In this document: positions 7,981 through 16,120 of the stretch, in pieces
Position numbering within the stretch: position 1 is the first letter of the stretch
How the letters are laid out: each line of letters starts with the position of its first letter
Origin: CAYJPA01 sp964371945
Lineage (GTDB): Bacteria; Chloroflexota; Chloroflexia; Thermomicrobiales; UBA6265
Direction: 5' to 3'
DNA length: 23,649 nt
Assembly: GCA_964371945.1 (NCBI GenBank)
Contig: CAYJPA010000089.1
Coordinates: 1 to 23,649, forward strand
Position numbers and translations under genes: made by a program
The notes under the pieces: model-generated
What the model was told of the DNA's origin: nothing
Databases searched by the model: none
Seen by the model: the letters and a program-made list of their open reading frames with translations, nothing else

Positions 7981-8273
7981 GATTCCCGAATCGGCTGATT
8001 ATTGTCTCGTGGGAAGAGCCTATCGGCCAAAATCAACACGCACAATCGGAATTTTCCCCAATAGGCCGATGAGATCAAAAGCTAATCAGAGAGGGTGCAT
8101 TCAAGACCAGAGCTCAATGAGCATTGAGGATCGACACCATTTATGCCTGAGCAACCCGTTTCGCGACATCGGTCTCCTGCTAAGCTTGATCATCACGACC
8201 GTCTGCGTCTCAACGACGATCTCCGCTGTCGGGTCTTGCCATCCGGACCGCGCAAAGAGGGCATGTTGTAGCA

Positions 8274-8714
8274 ATGGATCGAGCTCAAACCAAGCACAGC
8301 GGTCAAAGCACAGGTGAAACGTTTGTAATCGTCTTCGACGGCGGAGCGCTGGGCAATCCAGGGCGCGGCTATGGCAGTTTCAAGATCACCGGACCCGCCG
8401 GCGATGTCGCGCTGGAGCGTTTGAACTTCGACCATATCAGCCTGCAGGTGACGAACAATCAGGCAGAGTATCGGTCGCTGATCGCCGCGCTCGAGCTGCT
8501 CCTTGAACGACTCGGACCGGCGGCATCCAGGTCGACCGTGATTGTCAATGGCGACAGCCTGCTCGTGATCAACCAATTGCTTGGGTCATGGAAGGTCAAG
8601 AACGCGGATTTGCGGCCGCTGTACGAGCGCGCCAAATCGCTTTTATCCAAATTCGGACGAACCCAGCTCGCCTGGCACGGCCGTGCAAACTCAGTGCGCC
8701 TGCTTGGCCACTGA
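8274..8714 (+). CDS. RNase H-like protein (RVT_3 type)
   Basis: 146-aa protein of the RNase H fold. Three of the four acidic catalytic positions are visible: Asp22 in VFDGGALGNPG, Glu65 in NNQAEY and Asp94 in NGDSLLVINQL. The C-terminus ends WHGRANSVRLLGH, where RNase HI normally has an N-x-x-AD-x-LA motif with the fourth Asp; here no Asp is present. The family usually cuts RNA of RNA:DNA hybrids; with three carboxylates activity may be reduced or altered. The length is close to that of RNase HI (about 150), so this is not a large truncation. ATG 8274 has only a distant GAGG (13 nt). It converges on the kinase gene, leaving an 18-nt gap. Confidence 0.8.
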   Translation: MDRAQTKHSGQSTGETFVIVFDGGALGNPGRGYGSFKITGPAGDVALERLNFDHISLQVTNNQAEYRSLIAALELLLERLGPAASRSTVIVNGDSLLVINQLLGSWKVKNADLRPLYERAKSLLSKFGRTQLAWHGRANSVRLLGH

Positions 8715-8732
8715 TCGCACGCACGCGCCGGC

Positions 8733-9896
8733 TCAGAGCGAGTCGAGCAGCGCTAGAGCCTTTCGATCGGTCAGTGCCGAGATGATTCGGCCGTCGCCAA
8801 GCGCCGCGTCCACCAGCTTGCGCTCCCGTCCCGAAAGCACATCGAGATCGGCGCTGCCGATCCAATTCACGACGCCGGTCAACAGCCACATCAGCGCGAG
8901 CGTCGAGTCCCGCCAGAGATCGTCGAGTCCGTATCCGACAACGCCGAGTGATCTGATTGTGGCCAAATACCCGCGCAACAAATCCGCCTCGCCTGCCCGC
9001 CGGTCGGGAGCACTCAGCGACCCAACCATGAACATCGCGACATCGACCGCGGCAGGTCCGAGGGAAACACTTTGCCAGTCGATCAATACGGCTTCCGCAC
9101 CTTCCGAAGATGGCCTGAATAGCACATTGTCCAGATGCAGATCCCCGTGGATCACAGTCTGAGGCGTCGCCGCCAGCGAGCGCATCAGCGGGGCATATTG
9201 AGTGGTCAACAGATCCAGCAATTCTCGAATCCCGGCCGGTAGCGTCATATCAGAGCGGGCCATGAGATTCCCCAAACTCGCGCAATACCGCTGCTGCCTT
9301 GCATCGAGCGTGCGGTCCCACTTCTGCAACCAGTCCAGATCAGGGCGCATCGCTACACCCCAAAAACGCGCATGCAGCCGTGCGATCGCGCGGAGCACCT
9401 CTTCGACGTCCGAGACCACGCAGCCGCGGAGCACATCGCCCGCCCGGTGCCCAGCAAGATCTTGCAGTAGGAGGACGATTCGTTCATTTGATTCGTCGAC
9501 GAGCGCGGCGTAACACGTGGGCGCACTCATGGCACATTTGGGAGCGATCTCCCGGTAGAACCTGACCTCGCGAGAGCACCAGTCGAAGTACCTACGTTGG
9601 CTCTCGAGATCCTTGGTGTTCGCCTCCCGAAACGCGGAGGCCGGACCACGGCCGGCATTCGGAAACTTCGCAATCACCGTCCGAGGCGCCATGGCCGCCG
9701 GCTCCGTCGTGAACTGGAGAGTCAATCTTGCGATCACCCCGGTCAGCCCGAACCCCTCGCCGATCGGTTCGCAGAGGAACTGCGCGACCTGTCCGGATTG
9801 GAGAACTCCAGTCGCGGCGAGCGTCTCGCTGAGCCAATACGGCGTGATCGCTTCGGGCCGAGGAGGGAGCCCTGATTCTTTAGCTTCGCGAGTCAC
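8733..9896 (-). CDS. APH/EcKL-family phosphotransferase
   Basis: 387-aa protein-kinase-like small-molecule kinase. The GTG start at 9896 has GAGG 7 nt upstream and overlaps the stop of the preceding membrane-protein gene (GTGA). Lys77 in VIAKFPN is the probable ATP-anchoring Lys, followed by a SREVRFYRE helix. The catalytic loop is HGDLHLDN (250-257, Asp252, Asn257), with the metal-binding Asp273 in LIDWQ. The layout (ExRFYRE, then a LLLQDL segment, then ARLHARFWG) matches the ecdysteroid-kinase-like/DUF1679 branch better than antibiotic phosphotransferases. The substrate cannot be told from sequence. An antibiotic-resistance role is not supported by context. Translational coupling to the membrane protein is likely. 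Confidence 0.85.
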   Translation of the reverse strand: MTREAKESGLPPRPEAITPYWLSETLAATGVLQSGQVAQFLCEPIGEGFGLTGVIARLTLQFTTEPAAMAPRTVIAKFPNAGRGPASAFREANTKDLESQRRYFDWCSREVRFYREIAPKCAMSAPTCYAALVDESNERIVLLLQDLAGHRAGDVLRGCVVSDVEEVLRAIARLHARFWGVAMRPDLDWLQKWDRTLDARQQRYCASLGNLMARSDMTLPAGIRELLDLLTTQYAPLMRSLAATPQTVIHGDLHLDNVLFRPSSEGAEAVLIDWQSVSLGPAAVDVAMFMVGSLSAPDRRAGEADLLRGYLATIRSLGVVGYGLDDLWRDSTLALMWLLTGVVNWIGSADLDVLSGRERKLVDAALGDGRIISALTDRKALALLDSL

Positions 9897-10165
9897 TCGT
9901 CGTCCTCGATGTTGGGTCCCGACATTCGGACGAGGATGACGAGGACGCCCCACCAGATGACAACGGTCAGGACCGCCATCCCGGTGAACGGAATTTTGGC
10001 GTATCTGCGGATCAGGATCACCAGGATTGCGGTGATAATGAGACTGATCAGGCAGCTCGGCCGAAATGATCGTTCGAGGTTGGATGCGACACGCCGTGCG
10101 ATCGGGTTCGTGTCGATCCAATCGAGATCTTCGTCTGGGTCCTGGCGGTTTGAAGAATGACTCAT
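9893..10165 (-). CDS. Small membrane protein coupled to the kinase gene
   Basis: About 90 aa, starting at ATG 10165 (an in-frame GTG at 10171 is an alternative). The hydrophilic N-terminus contains an acidic DEDLDW stretch, then two membrane helices at about residues 39-52 and 62-82, and the chain ends in an acidic EDDE tail. There is no good ribosome-binding site. A TATCAT lies just upstream, so a very short leader or leaderless start is possible. The stop codon overlaps the GTG of the kinase gene (GTGA), which indicates one transcript and coupled translation. Family not recognised. Confidence 0.65.
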   Translation of the reverse strand: MSHSSNRQDPDEDLDWIDTNPIARRVASNLERSFRPSCLISLIITAILVILIRRYAKIPFTGMAVLTVVIWWGVLVILVRMSGPNIEDDE

Positions 10166-10215
10166 AGACACATGATACCGGCAACGATCGGCATGCTGCC
10201 CGATTTCGCCGGCGA

Positions 10216-10244
10216 TTGACGGAAAAGCGAGCGCTGTCTATACT
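10216..10244 (+). promoter_or_regulatory. Promoter of the tRNA-Val gene
   Basis: TTGACG (10216-10221), 17-nt spacer, TATACT (10239-10244). This is a near-consensus sigma-A promoter about 30 nt before the mature tRNA. Confidence 0.85.
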
Positions 10245-10273
10245 CGCGAACGCCCGCACACCTATTCGGACGC

Positions 10274-10350
<77 letters not shown>

Positions 10351-10358
10351 CATGGAAC

Positions 10359-10391
10359 ACGGCCGCGAATAATTCCGCGGCCGTTTGTGTT
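10359..10391 (+). terminator. Terminator of the tRNA-Val unit
   Basis: ACGGCCGCG (10359-10367) pairs perfectly with CGCGGCCGT (10376-10384), loop AATAATTC, followed by TTTGTGTT. Orientation fits the tRNA, not the minus-strand gene downstream. Confidence 0.88.
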
Positions 10392-10408
10392 ACTCGAGCA
10401 GGTCCGCA

Positions 10409-11167
10409 TCAACGGAACGAAATGCCGCCGTCGACGTGGAAGTGGGCGCCGGTGGCGAATTTCGATTCGTCGGACGCCAGAAAAACCGCGATACCTGCCA
10501 TATCCTGCGGTGTGCCAACACGCCCGATCGGATGCAGGGTCTCCAAATGAGCGCGCTCGACCGGATCGTCCATCAGCTTCTTGGTCAGTGGTGTTTCGAT
10601 CGAGCCGGGCACGACGCCGTTGACCCGAATGCCGAACTTCGCGAGATCGGCCGCCATCACGCGGGTTAGCCCCATCACGCCGGCCTTGGATGACGAATAC
10701 GCGTGCCAGCCCGCGCCGCACATCGTGAGTCCGGTCGGCGAACCGCAGTTGATGATCGAGCCGCCGTTGCCGGACGCGATCATAAGTTTTGCTCCGTGCT
10801 TGCAGGAAAGAAAGACGCCGCGGAGATTCACCGCGTGGGTGCGTTCCCAGACATCGAGCGACAGCTCGTGCACCGGGGCGTCTTCGCCGATCAACTGAAC
10901 TGCCGCACAGGTGTAGAGCACATCGAGCCGGTTGTGGCGATGAGCGACTTCCGCAAAAGCCGCTTCAACGCTGAGCTCGTTGGTTACGTCGGCCGGCAGC
11001 GCAAACACCGAACTTCCCAGCTCGGTGACCACGGTTCGTAGCCCCGCCTGGTTGCGATCGATCAAGCCTATGAGGGCGCCTTCGCGAACAAATGCCTCGG
11101 CGGCCCCTCGAGCAATGCCGCTCGCCGCACCGGTGATGACACAGACCTTACCGTCGAGCCGTCCCAA
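10409..11167 (-). CDS. Short-chain dehydrogenase/reductase
   Basis: 252-aa classical SDR of NAD(P)-dependent oxidoreductases. TTG start at 11167 with AAGGGA 8 nt upstream. The Rossmann fold starts VCVITGAASGIARG (9-21). Asp37 at the end of the second strand suggests NAD(H) preference. Asn114, Ser143, Tyr157 and Lys161 (YSSSK) complete the catalytic tetrad. The C-terminal HVDGGIS is typical of the FabG/glucose dehydrogenase-like group. Two family motifs deviate: the third Gly of TGxxxGxG is Ala19, and the usual NNAG is TCAA (86-89). The catalytic set is intact, so activity is likely. Substrate unknown. It stands alone on the minus strand. Confidence 0.9.
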   Translation of the reverse strand: MGRLDGKVCVITGAASGIARGAAEAFVREGALIGLIDRNQAGLRTVVTELGSSVFALPADVTNELSVEAAFAEVAHRHNRLDVLYTCAAVQLIGEDAPVHELSLDVWERTHAVNLRGVFLSCKHGAKLMIASGNGGSIINCGSPTGLTMCGAGWHAYSSSKAGVMGLTRVMAADLAKFGIRVNGVVPGSIETPLTKKLMDDPVERAHLETLHPIGRVGTPQDMAGIAVFLASDESKFATGAHFHVDGGISFR

Positions 11168-11453
11168 CTTGCTTTTCCCTTTCGCGGTCTCGCACGCAAT
11201 ACCATTCGAGCCGAATACTGGACGATCGACTGAATCGACCGCTCACGACGCATTCCCAGGTGGTTCTGGGGCCAGACTTTATGTCAGCATTCGGTCGCCG
11301 TCAATCTGAATCGGCTCTTGTCTGGATGCTTCCAGAATCGACAAGCGATACTAGACAGAATGAGCCGAATCTCAACACCTGGTCGTCTACCGGCGTTTGC
11401 CTTGAGTTCCGCGTGCCGCACATCGTGCGGTGGCGATCTGATTTGACTGAGCT

Positions 11454-12650
11454 ATGGTTCAACCATTGGCACGAGTAAGCGCGCGTTCGATAGCCGTAAG
11501 CCTGAGCTTGTTCTCGATCCTGCTGGCGACGTTCTCGCCGCTGTCGGTTCGAGGTCAGGACGATCTCTCCGATCTGATCAGTTCGCGCCGCTACATCGTT
11601 ATTGACGCCGAGACCGGTGAAGTCTTCGCGAAACGAGACGCCGGCGATCAAGTCGCCATCGCCAGTCTGACCAAGATCTTCACCACGATCGAAGCGCTCG
11701 AGCTGGCGCCTCTCTCGACCGAGATCACCACTGACGAATCGGATCTGTTCGACTCGTCGTCGACGACCATGGGATTTGGGCCAGGCGAGACCTTCACGCT
11801 CGAGCAGCTTATTTACGGAATGCTGCTGCCCTCCGGCAATGACGCCGCGCATGCGATCGCGCGCGCACTTGGCGGCCAACCAGGCGACAGTCCGGAGGAA
11901 GCGGTCGATCGCTTCGTCGGTCTCATGAACGAGCGGCTTCGCAACATGGGATTGACCGAAACGGAGCTCGTCAATCCACATGGGCTTGGCGTCCCCGGAC
12001 ACCACTCGTCGGCGCGCGATCTCGCCGTTTTTATGATGTACGCGCTTCAGTACCAGACGTTCATCGAGGCGATCTCGACCAAGAATTACGACGCGAACGA
12101 ATACGAGCTCAGCAACACCAACAAGATCCTTGGCCAGGTCGACGGACTCATCGGCGGCAAAACAGGCTACGACGAGGACTCGGGATATTGCCTCGTTGAA
12201 GTCGCGCAGCGGGACGGCAGCACGATGATCTCGGTCACCTTCGACGGCGCCGCGCCGGACATCTGGTACGAGGACAACATCATTTTGTTGAATTACGCGT
12301 TTGAACAAAAGGCGCAACGCATCGCCGACGGCCGGCCGATCGCCGAGCAGGTTTCCTATCGCGATCCCGACGCGGCAATCGTGGAGCAGATCGCGACCTC
12401 CGGAGCATCGATCGGCGACCCCGAAACGCCAGTGCCGGCAACGACCGCGTCGGTTGAGCCCACCCCGTTTGCGACCGCAGAAGCCAGCGTTGAGACAACA
12501 GGGACTGGCGGTTCGACCAACTGGAAATCGATCGCGGCGATTGCGGTGCTGGTGCTCGTGGTCGGCGCAAGTGTTTTCGTGAGTTCGAGCCGGCCGGCCC
12601 ATCGATCAGGTCTGGTCAAAGAGGAGAACACCAAGCCGCCTCCTGAATAG
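11454..12650 (+). CDS. D-alanyl-D-alanine carboxypeptidase (S11, PBP5-like)
   Basis: 398-aa exported penicillin-binding protein that would remove the terminal D-Ala from peptidoglycan stem peptides. A signal peptide covers about 1-34 (hydrophobic 13-30). Active-site motifs are SLTK (71-74, nucleophile Ser71 and Lys74), SGN (127-129) and KTG (236-238), all in family order and spacing. The C-terminal third is a Pro/Thr/Ala-rich linker followed by a membrane helix at about 354-376 and a basic tail, so the enzyme is membrane-anchored instead of using the amphipathic tail of Escherichia coli DacA. ATG 11454 has no clear ribosome-binding site, so the start may be slightly off. The thrS promoter lies 19 nt past its stop. 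Confidence 0.93.
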   Translation: MVQPLARVSARSIAVSLSLFSILLATFSPLSVRGQDDLSDLISSRRYIVIDAETGEVFAKRDAGDQVAIASLTKIFTTIEALELAPLSTEITTDESDLFDSSSTTMGFGPGETFTLEQLIYGMLLPSGNDAAHAIARALGGQPGDSPEEAVDRFVGLMNERLRNMGLTETELVNPHGLGVPGHHSSARDLAVFMMYALQYQTFIEAISTKNYDANEYELSNTNKILGQVDGLIGGKTGYDEDSGYCLVEVAQRDGSTMISVTFDGAAPDIWYEDNIILLNYAFEQKAQRIADGRPIAEQVSYRDPDAAIVEQIATSGASIGDPETPVPATTASVEPTPFATAEASVETTGTGGSTNWKSIAAIAVLVLVVGASVFVSSSRPAHRSGLVKEENTKPPPE

Positions 12651-12669
12651 ATGCCAACCGGACCTGAAT

Positions 12670-12698
12670 TTGACAGCGGTGCGGATGGTTCCTATTCT
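12670..12698 (+). promoter_or_regulatory. thrS: Promoter of the thrS T-box transcript
   Basis: A perfect TTGACA (12670-12675), 17-nt spacer, TATTCT (12693-12698). Transcription would start near 12705, just ahead of the T-box leader. Confidence 0.85.
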
Positions 12699-12704
12699 TG
12701 AGCG

Positions 12705-12972
12705 CAGGAAATGCAGCTTCTTGGCTGTGACCAGGACGAGTACTCGAGGGCAACCCAACAGAAATCCCTTGCATACGCTGAGAGCGAGGGTGCGGTTCAA
12801 CCTCTTGGAAAACCACCTGCGAGCCGATCGTCGAACGCGCTCGCGGCGCTTGTAGAACGATCCGGAACGCCCCGTTAGCGGCGATCTCAAGCGACACGTC
12901 CAATCAGGACCTGTCGGAATGAGGGTGGAACCACGCCGGCCCGGCGTCCCTTGCGGACGCCGGGCTGTTTTT
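12705..12972 (+). ncRNA. T-box riboswitch controlling thrS
   Basis: This leader senses uncharged tRNA and allows read-through into thrS. The canonical T-box AATGAGGGTGGAACCACG is at 12918-12935. Its bulge TGGA would pair with a tRNA 3' end UCCA. Stem I elements are visible: an AGTA loop-E motif near 12750, a TGAGAGCGAGGGTG segment near 12780, and then GGAAA followed by ACC ACC. The threonine codon ACC at 12812-12814 (or the next at 12815-12817) is the likely specifier. The alternative terminator follows at 12939. The stem I fold was judged by eye; the T-box and terminator are certain. Confidence 0.93.
12939..12972 (+). terminator. Regulated terminator of the thrS T-box
   Basis: GCCCGGCGTCC (12939-12949) pairs perfectly over 11 bp with GGACGCCGGGC (12955-12965), 5-nt loop, followed by TGTTTTT. 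It sits directly after the T-box, as expected for a transcriptional attenuator. Confidence 0.92.
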
Positions 12973-12996
12973 GATTCGAGTTTGGAGATGATGACG

Positions 12997-14805
12997 ATGG
13001 CGGTATCTCAGCAAGCCGTGGATGCGCTCGATATGGAGGTCGAGATCGCACCTGGCGACAGCCAAGCAGCGTTTCTCGCCAGAATGCGCCACTCCTGCGC
13101 GCATCTGATGGCCGAGGCCGTGCAGGAGCTCTTTCCGGAGGTCCTGTTCGCGATCGGTCCAGCGATTGAGAATGGCTTCTACTACGACATGGAGCTTCCG
13201 CGGGCGATCACGCCGGACGATCTCGCCGCGATCGAGGAGCGGATGACTGCTCATCGGAAGGCGGCCGAGCCCTTCGTGCGCGAAGTCGTTTCCAAGGAGC
13301 AGGCGCTCGAGATCTTCGCGAACAATCCGTTCAAGGTCGAGTTGATTCGCGAATTGCCGGCCGGCGAAGTGATCTCGACCTATCAGCAGGGCGAATTCCT
13401 CGATCTCTGCAAAGGGCCGCATGTTCCATCGACCGGTGAGATAGGGGCGTTCAAGCTGCTCTCTGTTGCCGGAGCGTACTGGCGCGGCGACGAGAAGCGG
13501 CCGATGCTCCAGCGCATTTACGGCACGGCCTGGCCGGCGCAAGAAGAGCTTGACGACTACCTGCACAAGTTGGAGGAAGCGCAGCGGCGTGACCATCGCC
13601 GGCTTGGGCGCGAGCTCGATCTCTTTTCGGTCAGCGAGGAAATCGGGGCCGGTCTGATCCTTTGGCATCCCAAAGGAGCAATGATCCGTTTTCTGATTGA
13701 GCAATTCGAGCAGTCGGAGCAGCTCGCGCGCGGATATGATCTGGTCTACACGCCGCACATCGCGTCGGAGAAGATCTACCAGACCTCCGGGCATCTCGAA
13801 ACGTACCGGGAGAACATGTATTCCCCGATGTCGATCGAGGAAGTCGACTATTACCTCAAACCGATGAATTGTCCCGGTCACATCATGATCTACAAGAGCG
13901 GCGTGAAGTCCTATCGCGATCTTCCGGTGCGATTGGCGGAGCTCGGCACGGTCTACCGGTACGAACGCTCAGGGACGTTGACGGGGATGCTGCGCGTGCG
14001 CGGCTTCACGCAAGACGATGCCCACATCTTCTGCCGCGAAGAGCAGGTCATCGACGAGATCGCGGGCGTGGTCGAGCTCGCGATGTTCTTTGCGGATGTT
14101 TTCGGTTACCAGGTCGAATCGTACCTGGCAACGCGCCCCGAGAAGTCGATCGGGTCGGAGGAAGTCTGGGCGCGAGCCGAGGACGCGCTCCGCACTGCGA
14201 TGGAAAAGCACGACGTCAAGTTCAAAATCGACGAGGGCGGCGGCGCATTCTACGGACCCAAGATCGACATCAAGTGGGTCGACGCGCTCGGGCGCGAATG
14301 GACCGGGCCGACGATCCAAGTTGACTTCAATCTGCCGGAACGGTTCGATGTGAACTACATCGGTGACGATGGCGATCGGCACCGCGCGGTGATGATCCAT
14401 CGCACGCTGCTCGGTTCGATGGAGCGCTTTGTCGGCGGCCTGATCGAGCACTATGCCGGCGCGTTCCCGGTGTGGCTGGCGCCGGTGCAGGTTTCGATTA
14501 TCCCAATTACCGACGACCAGATTCCGTACGCGCGAGAAGTCGAGAGGACACTCGTTACCGCCGGACTTCGGGTTAGCGTCGAGGATCAACGCGGCCGGAT
14601 GCAGGCCAAGATTCGCGACGCCCAGATGCAGAAGATCCCATACATGCTGGTCGTCGGAAAGCGAGAGGCGGAGAACGGCATGGTTGCTGTACGGCTTCGA
14701 ACTGAGCAGGATCTCGGGGCACTGAGCGTGGACGCGTTCAAGGAGCTTGCGCTCGGACAGGTGGCGTCGAAGTCATTGGAGTTGCAACCTGCCGCCGTTG
14801 AGTAA
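12997..14805 (+). CDS. thrS: Threonyl-tRNA synthetase (no TGS domain)
   Basis: 602-aa class II synthetase that charges tRNA-Thr. The ATG at 12997 is preferred over ATGs at 12988 and 12991 because GGAG (12984-12987) then lies 9 nt upstream; frames starting inside the T-box are excluded. The editing domain shows H32xxxH36 in RHSCAHLM and C138/H142 in CKGPH. The catalytic core has MNCPGH (290-295), GMLRVRGFTQDDAH (330-343) and GGGAFYGPK. Zinc ligands fit Cys292 and His343. The anticodon-binding domain follows. The usual N-terminal TGS domain of about 60 residues is absent, so the chain is shorter than the 640-aa norm. Expression is controlled by the T-box leader. Confidence 0.97.
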   Translation: MAVSQQAVDALDMEVEIAPGDSQAAFLARMRHSCAHLMAEAVQELFPEVLFAIGPAIENGFYYDMELPRAITPDDLAAIEERMTAHRKAAEPFVREVVSKEQALEIFANNPFKVELIRELPAGEVISTYQQGEFLDLCKGPHVPSTGEIGAFKLLSVAGAYWRGDEKRPMLQRIYGTAWPAQEELDDYLHKLEEAQRRDHRRLGRELDLFSVSEEIGAGLILWHPKGAMIRFLIEQFEQSEQLARGYDLVYTPHIASEKIYQTSGHLETYRENMYSPMSIEEVDYYLKPMNCPGHIMIYKSGVKSYRDLPVRLAELGTVYRYERSGTLTGMLRVRGFTQDDAHIFCREEQVIDEIAGVVELAMFFADVFGYQVESYLATRPEKSIGSEEVWARAEDALRTAMEKHDVKFKIDEGGGAFYGPKIDIKWVDALGREWTGPTIQVDFNLPERFDVNYIGDDGDRHRAVMIHRTLLGSMERFVGGLIEHYAGAFPVWLAPVQVSIIPITDDQIPYAREVERTLVTAGLRVSVEDQRGRMQAKIRDAQMQKIPYMLVVGKREAENGMVAVRLRTEQDLGALSVDAFKELALGQVASKSLELQPAAVE

Positions 14806-14831
14806 TCGAGCAATCCAAAGACAGATCGTCG

Positions 14832-14871
14832 AAAGCAGGGGCATCGCTCGATGCGGCGATGACCCTGCTTT
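14832..14871. terminator. Probable bidirectional hairpin between thrS and the convergent gene
   Basis: AAAGCAGGG (14832-14840) pairs with CCCTGCTTT (14863-14871), with an inner CATCG/CGATG stem. It lies between convergent stops. Only short T-runs flank it, so termination strength is uncertain. Confidence 0.5.
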
Positions 14872-14899
14872 GCGGGAGATCGACTCTGACTCCGTTCAA

Positions 14900-15337
14900 T
14901 CACACGAATTTGGCTTCGATTTCGGCAAAGTACGCGTCGCTGATTGCCGAAAATCGCGCTTCGTCCAGTCTGATCTCATCTCCGACTTGATGCTTCAACA
15001 CCGATTTTTCGGGTTTGAGCTTGATCGCGCTGTCCGCGCGCATCACTCCATGGTTGAGCAGGATCGAGTCGGAAAAGACAAGCACCTCGTTGAGCGGATT
15101 GCCGTCTTTGCCTTCCACTGTTCGCAGTCGGTGGACGAACATCTCATTGAGCACCAAAACCAGATTCCCGAAGCACGACGCTGCGAGGGCCGCTAGGGCC
15201 GAATCAATCTGGCTGTTCATGTCGCCTGGGAGAGATTGGATCGACGTCACGAGACTTCGAAACGCGTTGATATCCGAGTCGACCTTGGCACGGCACGCGT
15301 TGATGTCTTCCTTTGCGTAATTCTTCACTCCGAGCAT
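14900..15337 (-). CDS. Conserved hypothetical protein
   Basis: 145-aa soluble protein with a strong start: GAGGGGAG 6 nt before ATG 15337. No signal peptide or membrane helix. The N-terminal half is helical (residues 8-68, alternating acidic and hydrophobic). The C-terminal half has EGKDGNPLNEV, then LNHGVMRADSAIKL and KPEKSVLKHQVGDEIRL, a pattern I associate with uncharacterised bacterial proteins that share the GNPLNEV and VGDEI segments. No catalytic motif is evident. It is convergent with thrS and divergent from the PfpI gene. Function unknown. Confidence 0.75.
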   Translation of the reverse strand: MLGVKNYAKEDINACRAKVDSDINAFRSLVTSIQSLPGDMNSQIDSALAALAASCFGNLVLVLNEMFVHRLRTVEGKDGNPLNEVLVFSDSILLNHGVMRADSAIKLKPEKSVLKHQVGDEIRLDEARFSAISDAYFAEIEAKFV

Positions 15338-15575
15338 GGTTGCTCCCCTCTTCAGCGTTCGGCGTCACCATGCGCTTCGATCGTCGCTCACCTGACGATC
15401 CACATGGACGAAATGTGACAGATGGCCAATCGAACTTGTTCGCGGCTCCAGATCGGCCCCTCAAGATCTCAACGGTATACTTCTTGGTGTTGATCGTCAC
15501 GCAATCCGACCGATGATCGATGTTTCGATCCGGTAATGCGATAAACAGAAGAATCAACTCAAGGGGGATAAAACG

Positions 15576-16118
15576 ATGCCGAAGCGAGTCGCGATGGTGA
15601 TCGCCAAGAACTTTGAAGACTCCGAGGCAATCGATCCGAAACAGTTCCTCGAAGCCGCCGGCGCCGAGGTCACGTTGATCGCGATCGATCACGGCCCGGT
15701 GGAGGGCAAAAAGGGCGCGGTGCTCCAGCCCGACACCACCTTTGCCGATCTCACCAAAACGGAAGAGGCGGCGTTCGACCTGCTCGTCATCCCCGGGGGT
15801 GGAGCGCCCGAAAACCTGCGAATCGACGATCTGGCAGTCGAATTCACGCGCCGCTTCGTCGAATCCGGCCGGCCGGTCGGCTCGATCTGTCATGGACCGC
15901 AACTGCTCATCTCGGCGGGAGTGCTCAAGGGTCGAACGTCGACATCGGTGAATAAGATCCGGGACGACATCCGGAATGCCGGCGGCATTTATGTCGACCA
16001 GGCGGTCGCGATCGATGGCAATTTGATCTCGTCCCGCACTCCCGCGGACATGGAGCAGTTCAACGAAGCGATTGCCGCCTCAATCGGATTGACCAGCAAA
16101 GCCGGGGCAATCGCCTGA
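15576..16118 (+). CDS. PfpI/DJ-1 family protein
   Basis: 180-aa cytosolic protein of the class I glutamine amidotransferase-like fold. Cys105-His106 lie in the nucleophile elbow GSICHGPQ (103-109). An acidic partner near Glu14-Glu17 (NFEDSE) completes the PfpI-type site. IPGGGAPENLR (72-82) and SVNKIRDDIRNAGG fit the PfpI subgroup. Family members have been described as proteases, glyoxalases or protein/nucleotide deglycases; the exact activity cannot be told here. The ribosome-binding site AAGGGGG lies about 9 nt before the ATG. The next gene starts two bases after its stop, so the two are co-translated. Confidence 0.9.
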   Translation: MPKRVAMVIAKNFEDSEAIDPKQFLEAAGAEVTLIAIDHGPVEGKKGAVLQPDTTFADLTKTEEAAFDLLVIPGGGAPENLRIDDLAVEFTRRFVESGRPVGSICHGPQLLISAGVLKGRTSTSVNKIRDDIRNAGGIYVDQAVAIDGNLISSRTPADMEQFNEAIAASIGLTSKAGAIA

Positions 16119-16120
16119 AC

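Noticed and set aside
8733..9896. Aminoglycoside resistance gene
   Set aside because: The APH-fold motifs are shared by many small-molecule kinases; the layout fits the EcKL/DUF1679 branch and no resistance context is present.
11301..12602. 433-codon minus-strand frame opposite the D,D-carboxypeptidase gene
   Set aside because: It is antisense to a gene with all S11 active-site motifs, has Arg/Asp-rich low-information sequence and no ribosome-binding site.
12919..12996. Upstream in-frame extension of thrS
   Set aside because: The ATG is part of the T-box and the extension would translate the terminator hairpin.
12904..13881. 325-codon minus-strand frame opposite thrS
   Set aside because: It overlaps the T-box, its terminator and the ThrRS editing domain; it is a GC-driven antisense frame.
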